A program made the position numbers and the translations under genes. From Bacteroidales bacterium (GTDB lineage: Bacteria > Bacteroidota > Bacteroidia > Bacteroidales > UBA3824), in the NCBI GenBank assembly GCA_017541145.1, contig JAFXZT010000076.1:1-64000 (forward strand): a stretch of DNA of 64,000 nucleotides, given 5' to 3'. Each line of letters begins with the position of its first letter. Position 1 is the first letter of the stretch. Shown here piece by piece: positions 37,337 through 46,718 of the stretch. Under the pieces are notes generated by a model. It saw nothing but the letters and a program-made list of their open reading frames with translations, was not told the origin of the DNA and made no database searches.

Positions 37337-37816
37337 ATGAAAACTATCAGAATATCAGCAGATATCATAGAGTGCGAAAAATCAGAATTATCAGCAGAAG
37401 ATTTGGAATTAGTAAAATCTTCCGAAAACTTTTTGCCTCACGCATATGCACCATATTCAAAATTCAGCGTTTCAGCAGCCGTAAAACTCGACAACGGAAT
37501 AATAATAAATGGTACAAATCAAGAAAACGCTGCATCTCCTTCAGGAACATGCGCAGAGCGTACTGCAATTTTTTATGCCAACTCGATGTACCCTGAAAAT
37601 AAGATTGTTGCAATGGCAATTTCTGCATTTTTTGACGGCTCAATAATCAAGAATCCGATTACACCTTGCGGATCATGCCGACAAGTAATTCTCGAAACCG
37701 AAAAAAGATATAAATCACCGATAAAAATCATACTTTCGTCACGAAATAAATGCTTGATTATCAATAGTGTTACAGATATTCTTCCGCTCGATTTCGACAG
37801 TTCATTTTTTGATTAA
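37337..37816 (+). CDS. cdd: Cytidine deaminase
   Basis: 159 residues. It deaminates cytidine/deoxycytidine in pyrimidine salvage. Zinc and catalytic motifs are in place: NAASPSGTCAERTAI (Cys-Ala-Glu, with the catalytic Glu) and TPCGSCRQVILE (the two further zinc cysteines). The N-terminal substrate-binding stretch AYAPYSKFSVSAAV is typical. Monocistronic between sucD and yggS. Confidence 0.95.
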   Translation: MKTIRISADIIECEKSELSAEDLELVKSSENFLPHAYAPYSKFSVSAAVKLDNGIIINGTNQENAASPSGTCAERTAIFYANSMYPENKIVAMAISAFFDGSIIKNPITPCGSCRQVILETEKRYKSPIKIILSSRNKCLIINSVTDILPLDFDSSFFD

Positions 37817-37878
37817 TATTTTATAACTTATTAATTATCAGACAGTTATGAATCTATTAATTTAATTGTTTTACTGTA

Positions 37879-37900
37879 GGGTAGGAGTGGGGGAGAGGGG
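37879..37900 (+). other. G-rich tract (possible G-quadruplex)
   Basis: GGG, TAGGAGT, GGGGG, AGA, GGGG in an AT-rich intergenic region between cdd and yggS. With the internal GG it could form a two-layer quadruplex. Similar CTCCCC words appear in the repeat region at 45.6-46.5 kb. Confidence 0.35.
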
Positions 37901-38014
37901 TTGTAACCAGTTATTTTTATGGAAGTTACAATTCAACATCTAAACTTAATTATACCTAAAGTATTACTTTAAGTCATAATATTTGTAACTACTAAAACAA
38001 TCAAAAAAATTCAC

Positions 38015-38023
38015 TATATTTGC
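38015..38023 (+). promoter_or_regulatory. -7 element of yggS
   Basis: TATATTTGC, with a predicted transcription start about 8-10 bases before the ATG, implying a nearly leaderless message. Confidence 0.55.
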
Positions 38024-38038
38024 AAGAAAAATATTACT

Positions 38039-38719
38039 ATGAATTGCGCAGAAAAATATCTCGAAATCAAGAAAACATTACCCGAAAATGTCACACTTTT
38101 GGCAGTCTCTAAGACCAAGCCGGAAGAAGATATCATGGCACTTTATAATATAGGTTGCAGAGATTTTGGAGAAAACAAAGTTCAAGAAATGACCGGCAAA
38201 TACAACAATCTTCCCAAAGATATTCGCTGGCATCAAATCGGTCATCTCCAAACCAACAAGATAAAATACATCATACCATTCGTGTATATGATTCACAGCA
38301 TTGACAGTCTGAAACTTGCAGCAGAAGTAAACAAACAAGCTGAAAAACACAACAAGATTATCAATTGTCTGTTACAATTAAAAGTCGCTAACGAGGAAAC
38401 AAAATTTGGCTTTGCTCCCGAAGAATTGAAAGATTTATGCGCCCAAAATGCTTTCTCAGAGTTCAAACATCTCAAAATAAAAGGGCTGATGGGAATGGCA
38501 ACCAATACAGACGATGAAAATGAAATTGTAAAAGAGTTTACCGAAGTAAAAAACTTGTTCAACTATATCAAAACTAATTATCAAAGTGGTGTAGGAGAGG
38601 GGTTTACCGAAATTTCCATGGGGATGTCAGGAGATTATAAACTTGCGATAAACTGTGGAAGTACAATTGTAAGAATAGGCTCAACAATATTCGGTGAAAG
38701 AGATTACTCCAAACAATAA
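38039..38719 (+). CDS. YggS family PLP-binding protein
   Basis: 226 residues. A PLP homeostasis protein without known catalytic activity. The PLP lysine is in VTLLAVSKTKPEED; other family marks are GENKVQEMTGKY, WHQIGHLQTNKIKYI, LKIKGLMGMAT and EISMGMSGDYKLAINCGST. Monocistronic. The hairpin just after the stop (GTCAAAGG...CCCTTGAC) probably ends both this gene and the convergent caspase gene. Confidence 0.94.
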   Translation: MNCAEKYLEIKKTLPENVTLLAVSKTKPEEDIMALYNIGCRDFGENKVQEMTGKYNNLPKDIRWHQIGHLQTNKIKYIIPFVYMIHSIDSLKLAAEVNKQAEKHNKIINCLLQLKVANEETKFGFAPEELKDLCAQNAFSEFKHLKIKGLMGMATNTDDENEIVKEFTEVKNLFNYIKTNYQSGVGEGFTEISMGMSGDYKLAINCGSTIVRIGSTIFGERDYSKQ

Positions 38720-38739
38720 AGAAAAAAGTCAAAGGTAAA

Positions 38740-40443
38740 TTATTTACCCTTGACTTTCAAACTTTCGATACCTTGAGAAGCCTTGAGGTCACCGGGTTTC
38801 AATCTGAGTGCCATACCGTAATAACGGGTAGCATCATCAGAACCACAGTCAGCCTTAGCAAAAACTTCAGCACGAACCATATAATAGTCATATTTTTCGT
38901 TGATAAGTTTTTTCAAATCAGCTATTTTACGCAAAATTTGTTCATTATCAGGATTTTCTGACAAAGCTTGTTCATAAAGCTGAAGAGCAGCACCAAAGTG
39001 CATTTCGTCTTTGGCTTCTAAGATTTTGTCGGCCTGCTGTTCTTTTGAAGCCTTATTGAAATCACTATTATTGTAAGTATCAACTACATGATTTTTGTTA
39101 GTATCTTTTTTGATAGTTCTAACAGCAAATGTATCTGAAACCGAATTACAATAATTACCGTTATCCGAATTCTGCGGAATCATAAAAAGTACAATAAGCA
39201 AAGTAAAAAACAAAGCGAAAAATTTTCTTTTCGATTTAATACTTACACTCAACTCTTTGATTTTCGCATAAGCTTCATCCACGTGACAGCCTTTAGGGAA
39301 AATACGTAAATAATCTTGATATTTACCCAATGTATCAATATTGCAAACAGATGCCCACATATCATTATCTTCTTTAAAACGTTTGAACTCATAAATTTTG
39401 GCGTTTGCCTTACTCAAATACTTACCCAAAGGATAAGCTTTTACATAATTACTATATGCCAAAGGAGTGCCAAGAATTTCAGTTTGACTCCATTTTTCGT
39501 CCTCTTCAAGCTCAACAATCTTATTTTGAGCTACTTTTTTGTATGGACTTTTAGGAAATTTTTCTACATATTCGTAGTAAGCAGCCAAAGTATTAGCTTT
39601 AACTGTTTTTTTCCATTCAGATTCCGAAACCTCAGTCTGAGTTTTTACCGCTGTAGCAACATAATGATTACTAAAATCTTTGTTGATAGCATTCAACGCA
39701 AACGGCATCATATCCGCATTAAGGACACATGACTGTTGCGGGCACGGCATATTTTTACGACCCTTAAAATCATCACTAATATCATCTACAATTTCACGCA
39801 AAGTAAGATAAGGTTTATCGATATCCATACCTTTGTGTACACGCGATACAAGCGCACCGGTAAAATATGTAGGTGCATTAGGATTTTTCGGGAATAATGC
39901 AGACGAATATTCGTCACAGGCAGACACATAGTGAACGCCTTCATAGTTTTTCATCAAAGACGCAACATTAGATTTTACGTCACCCATAGTATTATGGATT
40001 TGACCACTATGACATGCATCAACCACAAAGATTTTACGGGAAGCCACACAACGATTCAATTTATCAAGGATATTTTTCGCATTTACGCTGGTATCCTCCA
40101 AATATTTTTCGTCAGTGTCAGCTGTCGCAAAATACAATTCAAAATTTTCAGGACTCAAAATACCATGTCCGGTGTAATACACAAACAAAGTATAATCCTG
40201 ATCCTTGGCCAATTTAGCGGCATCGGTAATCTTACGACTAATTGCTTGTTCTCCTTCGTCCAAAGAAAAAACAAGATTAGACTCTTTGATACCGATATAA
40301 CGTTTGTCAAGGAATAATTGTTTCAAATCCGAGATGTTAGTTTTAACATTCGGAATGTCGCCTAATTTGGCGTTGTTGTATGTACTAACTCCGATAAGGA
40401 GTACGACATACTTGCTGTTGTTAATAAAATTTGTTGTTCTCAT
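38740..40443 (-). CDS. Caspase-like (peptidase C14) protein with membrane anchor and TPR-like tail
   Basis: 567 residues. N-terminal caspase-like domain (1-250): YVVLLIGVSTYNN, catalytic His in LFVYYTGHGILS (about residue 95) and catalytic Cys in FVVDACHSGQIH (about residue 145), both present. A middle region follows with repeated short units (AYYEYVEKFPKSPYKK, YSNYVKAYPLGKYLSKA, YQDYLRIFPKGCHVDEA). One membrane segment (FFALFFTLLIVLFMIP, about 400-420) leads to a C-terminal part with TPR-like helices. Bacterial caspase homologues include cell-death and defence effectors as well as housekeeping proteases; no partner gene lies adjacent. Confidence 0.9.
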   Translation of the reverse strand: MRTTNFINNSKYVVLLIGVSTYNNAKLGDIPNVKTNISDLKQLFLDKRYIGIKESNLVFSLDEGEQAISRKITDAAKLAKDQDYTLFVYYTGHGILSPENFELYFATADTDEKYLEDTSVNAKNILDKLNRCVASRKIFVVDACHSGQIHNTMGDVKSNVASLMKNYEGVHYVSACDEYSSALFPKNPNAPTYFTGALVSRVHKGMDIDKPYLTLREIVDDISDDFKGRKNMPCPQQSCVLNADMMPFALNAINKDFSNHYVATAVKTQTEVSESEWKKTVKANTLAAYYEYVEKFPKSPYKKVAQNKIVELEEDEKWSQTEILGTPLAYSNYVKAYPLGKYLSKANAKIYEFKRFKEDNDMWASVCNIDTLGKYQDYLRIFPKGCHVDEAYAKIKELSVSIKSKRKFFALFFTLLIVLFMIPQNSDNGNYCNSVSDTFAVRTIKKDTNKNHVVDTYNNSDFNKASKEQQADKILEAKDEMHFGAALQLYEQALSENPDNEQILRKIADLKKLINEKYDYYMVRAEVFAKADCGSDDATRYYGMALRLKPGDLKASQGIESLKVKGK

Positions 40444-40512
40444 AATTCTAAAAATTTAAAAATTGTTGAAAAAGTTTGTTGTAATTCATATCAATATTAT
40501 TGATATGTACTA

Positions 40513-40544
40513 CAAATATACAAAAAAAAATTGAAATTACCAAA
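40513..40544 (-). promoter_or_regulatory. Promoter of the caspase gene
   Basis: On the minus strand TTTG (40544-40541) and TATATTTG (40520-40513) are spaced 20 bases apart. Confidence 0.6.
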
Positions 40545-40882
40545 TAATCAAGCAATTAACTACGAAAAAGATGTACTTTTGATACAGTTTTCATCAAATT
40601 ATCAATATTTTTATATATTTTTAACACTCTAAAGTACTGAAAATCTGACTGTTTTATTAAAAACACATTTACTTAATCACATAGTTTGTTTGTCACGAAT
40701 CAATTATATTTTACAATTCATAACAATCGGGATTTTAAATTTTAAGTTAACGTGTTAAAAAATGTTAAACTATGATTTTTATATAAAATTTATGGATTTA
40801 ATATACTGATTTTCTGTAGTTTATTTACTTCAAAAGGTATTAAAAACAATCTAATTAACATAAAAATTGAAGGCAAAAATAC

Positions 40883-40914
40883 TTTAACAATTCAGAAAAA
40901 ATTCATATCTTTGC
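40883..40914 (+). promoter_or_regulatory. Promoter of gyrA
   Basis: TTTA at 40883-40886 and TATCTTTGC at 40906-40914 (19-base gap), about 50 bases before the ATG. Confidence 0.65.
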
Positions 40915-40964
40915 AAAAAGATGTCCGGAATGGACGAAGTAAAAGAAAAAATTAATAGAAAACC

Positions 40965-43556
40965 ATGTCAGATACAAACGAAAAAATCGTTAAAGTAAAC
41001 ATAGACAAAGAAATGCGCTCTGCTTACATCGATTATTCGATGTCAGTAATCGTATCGCGAGCTCTTCCCGATGTAAGAGACGGTTTGAAACCCGTACATC
41101 GTAGAGTGCTCTTCGGAATGAATGAAATGGGCGTTTTCGCCAACCGCCCGACTAAAAAATCAGCGAGAATTGTAGGTGAAGTTATGGGTAAATTCCACCC
41201 GCATGGCGACTCTTCTGTATACTTCACAATGGTAAGATTGGCTCAAGATTGGGTTATGAGATATCCGCTTGTAGACGGTCAGGGAAACTTTGGTTCTGTG
41301 GACGGTGACAGCCCTGCTGCGATGCGTTACACTGAAGCAAGACTTAAAAAAATTGCAGAAGACACTCTTATCGACCTTGATAAAGATGCTGTTGATTTTA
41401 TACCGAACTTTGATGAATCGTTGAAAGAACCGGTTGTGTTGCCTACCAGAATTCCTCTTTTGATGGTAAACGGTGCTTCTGGTATCGCTGTAGGTATGGC
41501 AACTAATATGGCTCCTCACAACTTGTCGGATACTATTGATGCTATTGATGCTTATATCGACAACAATGATATTTCAATTGATGAGTTGATTAAGATTATC
41601 AAGGCTCCGGATTTTCCTACCGGCGGTATTATTTACGGCTATCAAGGTGTTGTGGATTCTTACATGACAGGTAGAGGTAGAATCGTAATCCGATCTAAAT
41701 ATCATATCGAAAATTCAAACAGCGGTAAACCTCAGATTGTTTTCGACGAAATTCCTTATATGGTTAACAAGGCTGAGCAAATTAAACATATTGCAGACCT
41801 TGTAAAAGACGATAAAATTCAAGATATTGTTCACGCCAACGACGAATCTGACCGTAAGGGTATGCGTATCGTTGTTACATTGAAAAACGGTGCTATTCCT
41901 AATGTTGTTGTCAACAAGTTGTTTAAACTCACTCAGTTGCAAACTACATTCAATGTCAACAATATCGCCCTCGTAAAAGGTCGTCCTAAGTTGCTCAACT
42001 TGAAACAACTTATTGAATGTTTTGTTGACCACAGACTTGATGTTGTTGTCAGACGAAGCAAATACGAACTTGAACAAGCTCAGAAACGTGCTCACATACT
42101 TCAAGGTTTACTTATCGCTCTTGACCATCTTGACGAGGTAATCGCTTTAATCAGAGCATCTGCTACTCCGGAAGAAGCAAGAGTTGGGCTTATGAATAAC
42201 TTTGGTCTTACCGATGCTCAAGCCCGCGCAATTCTTGAAATGAGATTGCAGAAACTCACCGGCTTGGAACGTGAAAAGGTGAAAAACGAATACGATGAAA
42301 TTATGAAATACATCGATTATTTGAACGAGGTAATCACCAATCACGACAAACAGATGAGCGTTGTAAAAGAAGAATTACTCCAAATAAAAGAAAAATATCA
42401 CGATGAACGCAAAACTCAAATTGAGTACACTGCGTCAGAAAACTTCAATCCTGAAGATTTCTATGCTGATGAAGATGTGGTAGTTACAATTTCAAAACTC
42501 GGTTACATCAAGAGAACACCTTTGGCAGAATTCAAGACACAAAATCGTGGCGGTAAGGGTTCTAAAGGTAGTACAACTCGCGATGAAGACTTTATCTGTC
42601 ATATCTTTAGCGCTACCAACCACAATACGATGTTATTCTTTACCGAAAAAGGTAAATGTATGTGGCTCAAGGTTTACGAAATTCCTGAAGGTAACAAAAC
42701 TTCAAAAGGACGCGCTATTCAAAACGTTCTTAATATCGAAAGCGATGATGCGGTTAAGGCGTATATCAATGTTAAATCGCTCAAAGACGAAGAATATGTT
42801 AACAACCATTACATCATCATGTGTACCAAAAACGGTATCATCAAAAAGACACCGTTGTCAGAATACGCACGTCCAAGAGCAAACGGTATCAATGCAATCG
42901 GTATCCGTGAAGGCGATGCTTTGCTTGAAGCCAAACTTACAAATGGTAAAAATGACATCCTTATAGGTATCAAAGGCGGTAAAGCTATCAGATTCGACGA
43001 AACAGATGCCAGACCTTTGGGTAGAACAGCTTCGGGCGTAAGAGGTATTACTGTTCCTGAAGGCGACGAAGTAATCGGAATGGTTGTTGCCGACAAAGAA
43101 AACGAAAACGAAAATATCCTAGTGGTTTCAGAAAACGGTTACGGTAAACGTTCAAAAATCGATGACTACCGCGTTACAACCAGAGGCGGCAAGGGTGTTA
43201 AAACTATCAATATCACCGACAAAACAGGCTTGTTGATTGCTATCGACAAGATTACTGACGACGACGATTTGATGATTATCTGTAAATCAGGTATCACAAT
43301 CCGTGTTAAGAGCGAGGCTATCAGAACAGCTTCACGTCTTACACAGGGCGTAAAATTGATTGAACTCAATACCAAGAAGAAAGATTCAATCGCATCAATC
43401 GCCGTAGTACCACATACCGAAGACGAGGAAGAAACCGAGGAATCAGTAAATGGAGAAACTGTAAACGGAGAAACTGTAGAAACAATAGAAACACAGGAAA
43501 ATACAACAGAAGCTAACACTTCAGAGAATGAAAATTCTGAAGAAAATAATCAATAA
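40965..43556 (+). CDS. gyrA: DNA gyrase subunit A
   Basis: 863 residues. The breakage-reunion subunit introduces negative supercoils together with GyrB. The quinolone-determining region reads MGKFHPHGDSSVYFTMVRLA; the active Tyr is in SPAAMRYTEARL. The C-terminal six-blade domain contains the gyrase-specific box QNRGGKGSKG, which separates it from ParC. The tail after about residue 820 is very acidic and Thr-rich. Directly followed by the TPR gene (13 bases), probably one transcript. Confidence 0.97.
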   Translation: MSDTNEKIVKVNIDKEMRSAYIDYSMSVIVSRALPDVRDGLKPVHRRVLFGMNEMGVFANRPTKKSARIVGEVMGKFHPHGDSSVYFTMVRLAQDWVMRYPLVDGQGNFGSVDGDSPAAMRYTEARLKKIAEDTLIDLDKDAVDFIPNFDESLKEPVVLPTRIPLLMVNGASGIAVGMATNMAPHNLSDTIDAIDAYIDNNDISIDELIKIIKAPDFPTGGIIYGYQGVVDSYMTGRGRIVIRSKYHIENSNSGKPQIVFDEIPYMVNKAEQIKHIADLVKDDKIQDIVHANDESDRKGMRIVVTLKNGAIPNVVVNKLFKLTQLQTTFNVNNIALVKGRPKLLNLKQLIECFVDHRLDVVVRRSKYELEQAQKRAHILQGLLIALDHLDEVIALIRASATPEEARVGLMNNFGLTDAQARAILEMRLQKLTGLEREKVKNEYDEIMKYIDYLNEVITNHDKQMSVVKEELLQIKEKYHDERKTQIEYTASENFNPEDFYADEDVVVTISKLGYIKRTPLAEFKTQNRGGKGSKGSTTRDEDFICHIFSATNHNTMLFFTEKGKCMWLKVYEIPEGNKTSKGRAIQNVLNIESDDAVKAYINVKSLKDEEYVNNHYIIMCTKNGIIKKTPLSEYARPRANGINAIGIREGDALLEAKLTNGKNDILIGIKGGKAIRFDETDARPLGRTASGVRGITVPEGDEVIGMVVADKENENENILVVSENGYGKRSKIDDYRVTTRGGKGVKTINITDKTGLLIAIDKITDDDDLMIICKSGITIRVKSEAIRTASRLTQGVKLIELNTKKKDSIASIAVVPHTEDEEETEESVNGETVNGETVETIETQENTTEANTSENENSEENNQ

Positions 43557-43569
43557 AAATTTAAAACAA

Positions 43570-45081
43570 ATGAAGAAAATATTTTTAACATTGGCTGTAG
43601 CATCAATAGCAGCAAGTTCTGTATTGGCTCAAGCTGTAGGTACAACACCTGTAGACAGCAAAAAACTCATTGATCAAGCCAAAACAAAAATTGAAAACAG
43701 CAACAAAGACATCAATGACGCCAAAAAAGGTGGTTTATCAAAGACTTGGGAATCAAGAGGTAAATTGTTTCTTGATGCAGCAAAAATCAATACCAAAAGC
43801 GTAAATCCGGGTATGTATGCTGCAAAATGCGATCAAAGCCCATTCATCAACATGGAAATGCTTTTGGGTCAGCCAACTTCTAAAAAAACAGAAGGAGAAT
43901 ACGAAGTTTGGGTTTATCCTACAATCAATTACTACATCAAGGATAACCAATTGGTACTTTGGAAAGAAACTTATGTAGCTGACGAAAAAGCACTTGACAA
44001 AGCAGCTGAAGCATACCGCAAAGCAGCAGAACTTGATCCGAAAGGCGCTTTCAAATCTAAAAAAAGCACAATGGACGCTGTAAAAGATATGAGAAGCACC
44101 TACTTCACTAACGGTCTCAATGCTTATCAATTGAAAGACTACAAATCAGCAGCACAAAACTTTGAAAGTGCATACTCATTGTCAGATTTTCCAAGAGATG
44201 CCAAAGATACAACAATTGCTGACGGTATGATTGCTTACTACGGTGCAATTTGCGCTTACGAAGACAACTCTAAAGATAAAGCTGCTAAACTTTTCAAAGA
44301 AGCTGCCAACAAAAATTATCAAATCGGTGGTTGTTACCACTATCTTTACCAAATCAACATGGACAACGGTAAAGACGCTGAAGCATTGAAACTTATCACA
44401 ACAGCTTATGAAAAATATCCACAAGAAGAACAAATTCTTTATGATGTAATCAACTACTATTTGGGTAAAAAACAAACATCAGAAGCAGAAAAGTATCTTG
44501 ACAAAGCTATTCAGAAATATCCTGAAAATACAAGCCTTTACACTGTAAAAGCAAGCATGTATGTCAACGAATACAATTCACTTGCAAAAGAATACAAAGC
44601 TCAGCTTGGTAAAGTTGACTCTTTGAAAAAAGCAGCATTCAGAAACAGAAACAATGCAGCAGAAGAAAAGAGATTGACTTCAGAAAAAGATGCAATGCAA
44701 GCAAAAGCTGATCAAACAGAAAAACAGTACTATGAAAACCAGAAAAAAGCTGAAGCAATCTACAATCAGATTATTCAGAAAGATGCAAAATATTACGATG
44801 CATATTACATGTTAGGTTTTCTTAACTACGACAAAGCTGATTTCATTACAGAACAAAAGAACGCAATTCCATATTCAGAAGACAAAGACGGCTCAAAAGC
44901 AGCAGCAAAAGACAAACTTATTAAAGAAAGTTTGAACGCCTCAGCAGCAAACTTTGAAAAAGCTTCTCAAATCAAACCGAAAGAAACAGACGTTCTTAAA
45001 AACTTGAAAACCATTTACTACAAATTAGGTGAAACCGAAAAATGGAATGTAGTAAAAGCAAAATTAGACTCTTTGAACTAA
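43570..45081 (+). CDS. Secreted/periplasmic TPR protein
   Basis: 503 residues with a signal peptide (MKKIFLTLAVASIAASSVLA, cut before QAVGT). Multiple TPR units follow (AYRKAAELDPKGAF, AYQLKDYKSAAQNFESAY, KLFKEAANKNYQIGGCYHYL, KYLDKAIQKYPENTSLYTVK), with a coiled coil near 360-400. Probably a periplasmic scaffold. The frame opens at 43528 inside gyrA, but the signal-peptide ATG at 43570 is the clear start. A strong terminator follows. The gyrA-TPR pairing is seen in some Bacteroidales; no specific function is known. Confidence 0.87.
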   Translation: MKKIFLTLAVASIAASSVLAQAVGTTPVDSKKLIDQAKTKIENSNKDINDAKKGGLSKTWESRGKLFLDAAKINTKSVNPGMYAAKCDQSPFINMEMLLGQPTSKKTEGEYEVWVYPTINYYIKDNQLVLWKETYVADEKALDKAAEAYRKAAELDPKGAFKSKKSTMDAVKDMRSTYFTNGLNAYQLKDYKSAAQNFESAYSLSDFPRDAKDTTIADGMIAYYGAICAYEDNSKDKAAKLFKEAANKNYQIGGCYHYLYQINMDNGKDAEALKLITTAYEKYPQEEQILYDVINYYLGKKQTSEAEKYLDKAIQKYPENTSLYTVKASMYVNEYNSLAKEYKAQLGKVDSLKKAAFRNRNNAAEEKRLTSEKDAMQAKADQTEKQYYENQKKAEAIYNQIIQKDAKYYDAYYMLGFLNYDKADFITEQKNAIPYSEDKDGSKAAAKDKLIKESLNASAANFEKASQIKPKETDVLKNLKTIYYKLGETEKWNVVKAKLDSLN

Positions 45082-45103
45082 TTTTCAAATACTTATAAAA
45101 AAA

Positions 45104-45129
45104 GCCATCCGTTTTGGATGGCTTTTTTT
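45104..45129 (+). terminator. Intrinsic terminator after the gyrA-TPR unit
   Basis: GCCATCC and GGATGGC around a 5-base loop, followed by T7. Confidence 0.92.
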
Positions 45130-45211
45130 GTGCTAAAATAGGAGAGAAGAAGTAAATCAAATTGCAAACCTTTTATTTTTTAATCCGTATAATGATTGTA
45201 AAACGACTATT

Positions 45212-45598
45212 ATGAATAGACCAAAAAATCATTTGAGAATAGCAAATTATTTAACTCGAGAAATAGGTAAAATTACACCATTAGAGACCGGAATATATAT
45301 ACCTAATAACGAAAATATCGTTGAATTTACAATAAAAGAATATAAACCGGGCGAAAAAAGTAAAATTATTTTTCTTATTGAAATATGCAATAAAGACAAT
45401 TATAATGAAACAGTAAAACGTTGTATTAATTGTAATAAAAATATTCTAGAAAAATTTATTTATCAATATGATACTAAAGTTTTAAAAAAATTTTACAATA
45501 AAAATAAAATAATAGATGAAACATACAGCAATTATTTAAATTTAGACCTTTGGGATTTTGTAAAAGATTATGTAAAATTTGTAGATCAAACAAGTTAA
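45212..45598 (+). CDS. Hypothetical protein, unusually AT-rich
   Basis: 128 residues starting MNRPKNHLRIANYLTREIGK, rich in Lys, Asn and Ile, with codons more AT-biased than those of its neighbours. A CINCNKNILEKF stretch holds two cysteines. No signal or membrane segment and no family recognised. It stands between a terminator and 1.1 kb of non-coding repeat-bearing DNA, which suggests an acquired or orphan gene. Confidence 0.5.
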   Translation: MNRPKNHLRIANYLTREIGKITPLETGIYIPNNENIVEFTIKEYKPGEKSKIIFLIEICNKDNYNETVKRCINCNKNILEKFIYQYDTKVLKKFYNKNKIIDETYSNYLNLDLWDFVKDYVKFVDQTS

Positions 45599-46718
45599 AA
45601 AAATAAGTTCAAAAATTTGAAATCCATCCAAAATCACAATTCCCCACCCAAAAAAAAAATTTCATATTTTGTCCGATAATTGATATTATGTTAAATAGAA
45701 TATTGAAAGAAGTTGTAAACTACTCATTTTCATGAAAAATATCTTTAAGAGATTTTATTGAAAAAAACTAAAACCTAAACAGAGAAATCATAAGTCCACA
45801 AAAATAATCTATCCAAAAATCATAAAAAATCCGTTCCGGGAAACCTTATAAAAGCACTCTCCTTCTGAATAACTTGTGGTAAGAATCCGTCAATATAATA
45901 TTATGTTAAATAGAAATAGTGAAATAATCAGGCAAATATCGATAATTGTATCTATGGATTGAAAATTTAAGTAAACAGCTCAAATTCATAAAATTATCCA
46001 GAAAATCGGTTCAAATCTCAGATTTAAGACAAAAAGAATTGTTTATAATTTTTCGAAATTAAAATTATGATAAATAGTACAATTTATACAACCATATTTT
46101 ACAGAAATCCATCTCCCCTACTTTTATCATGCAATTAATTGATTTTCAAACAATTAAATTATATTTTTAAGTAAATTCAATTTCAATTTCGGTCAAATTA
46201 ATTAATAATTATAAAAAATTAAATTATCGTGATATAAATGATTATGTTAAATAGAGTAATTTTGCAAATTTATTTTTCATATCCCATATTAACTCGACTT
46301 TCGCAAGTACCAAATTTTTAATCACATATACGCGAATCCGGGAGTCCTTCTCATAAACAAAAAAATTCTTTCCAAATCACAATTTGAACTCCTCTCCCCT
46401 ATTCAAACAATTAATTTTCTGAATTTCAGGAATTTATACGTAAAAAATTAATCAAAAAAAGTATGTAGATTTATTATATTTTTTATATAAAATCAAAATA
46501 AGATTATCGCGCCAACAATGATTATGTTAAATAGAGTAATATAGTATAAATAACATAATCAAATAAAAGTAAATTTTACTATTTACGATTATTATGGTAC
46601 GACTCTTTCTTATAATCACAATATTTCCGGCTATTTTAATTAAAAAAAAATTTGGAATGAAATAATTAATTCTTATCTTTGCCGTTATATTTAAAACAAC
46701 CAATTAATTTATAAGACA
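45599..46718. repeat. 1.1-kb AT-rich non-coding region with five copies of a 16-base motif
   Basis: The motif ATTATGTTAAATAGA plus one base occurs at 45685, 45900, 46064 (two mismatches), 46241 and 46521, at gaps of 215, 164, 177 and 280 bases. The last two copies share a longer context (ATTATCG, about 10 bases, then AATGATTATGTTAAATAGAG). Between copies similar words recur in the same order: a TCCAAAATC-like word and a CCCC-containing stretch (TTCCCCACCC, ATCTCCCCTAC, CTCCTCTCCCCTA). No ORF above about 35 codons is convincing. It looks like a decayed tandem array of a 160-280-base unit of unknown type. Confidence 0.6.
46651..46682 (+). promoter_or_regulatory. Bacteroidota promoter of the 46719 lipoprotein gene
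   Basis: TTTG (46651-46654), 19 bases, then TATCTTTGC (46674-46682): a consensus match. The start codon follows 36 bases later. Confidence 0.75.

Larger units (their letters stand above)
40444..40964. other. Intergenic region between divergent caspase and gyrA genes
   Basis: 521 bases, very AT-rich, with a promoter at each end (minus near 40513-40544, plus at 40883-40914). The middle (about 40560-40870) shows no ORF, no strong hairpin and no repeat that I could see. Confidence 0.6.

Noticed and set aside
38740-40443. Caspase gene as the core of a defence island
   Set aside because: Its neighbours are yggS and gyrA, both housekeeping; there is no nuclease, sensor or toxin gene beside it.
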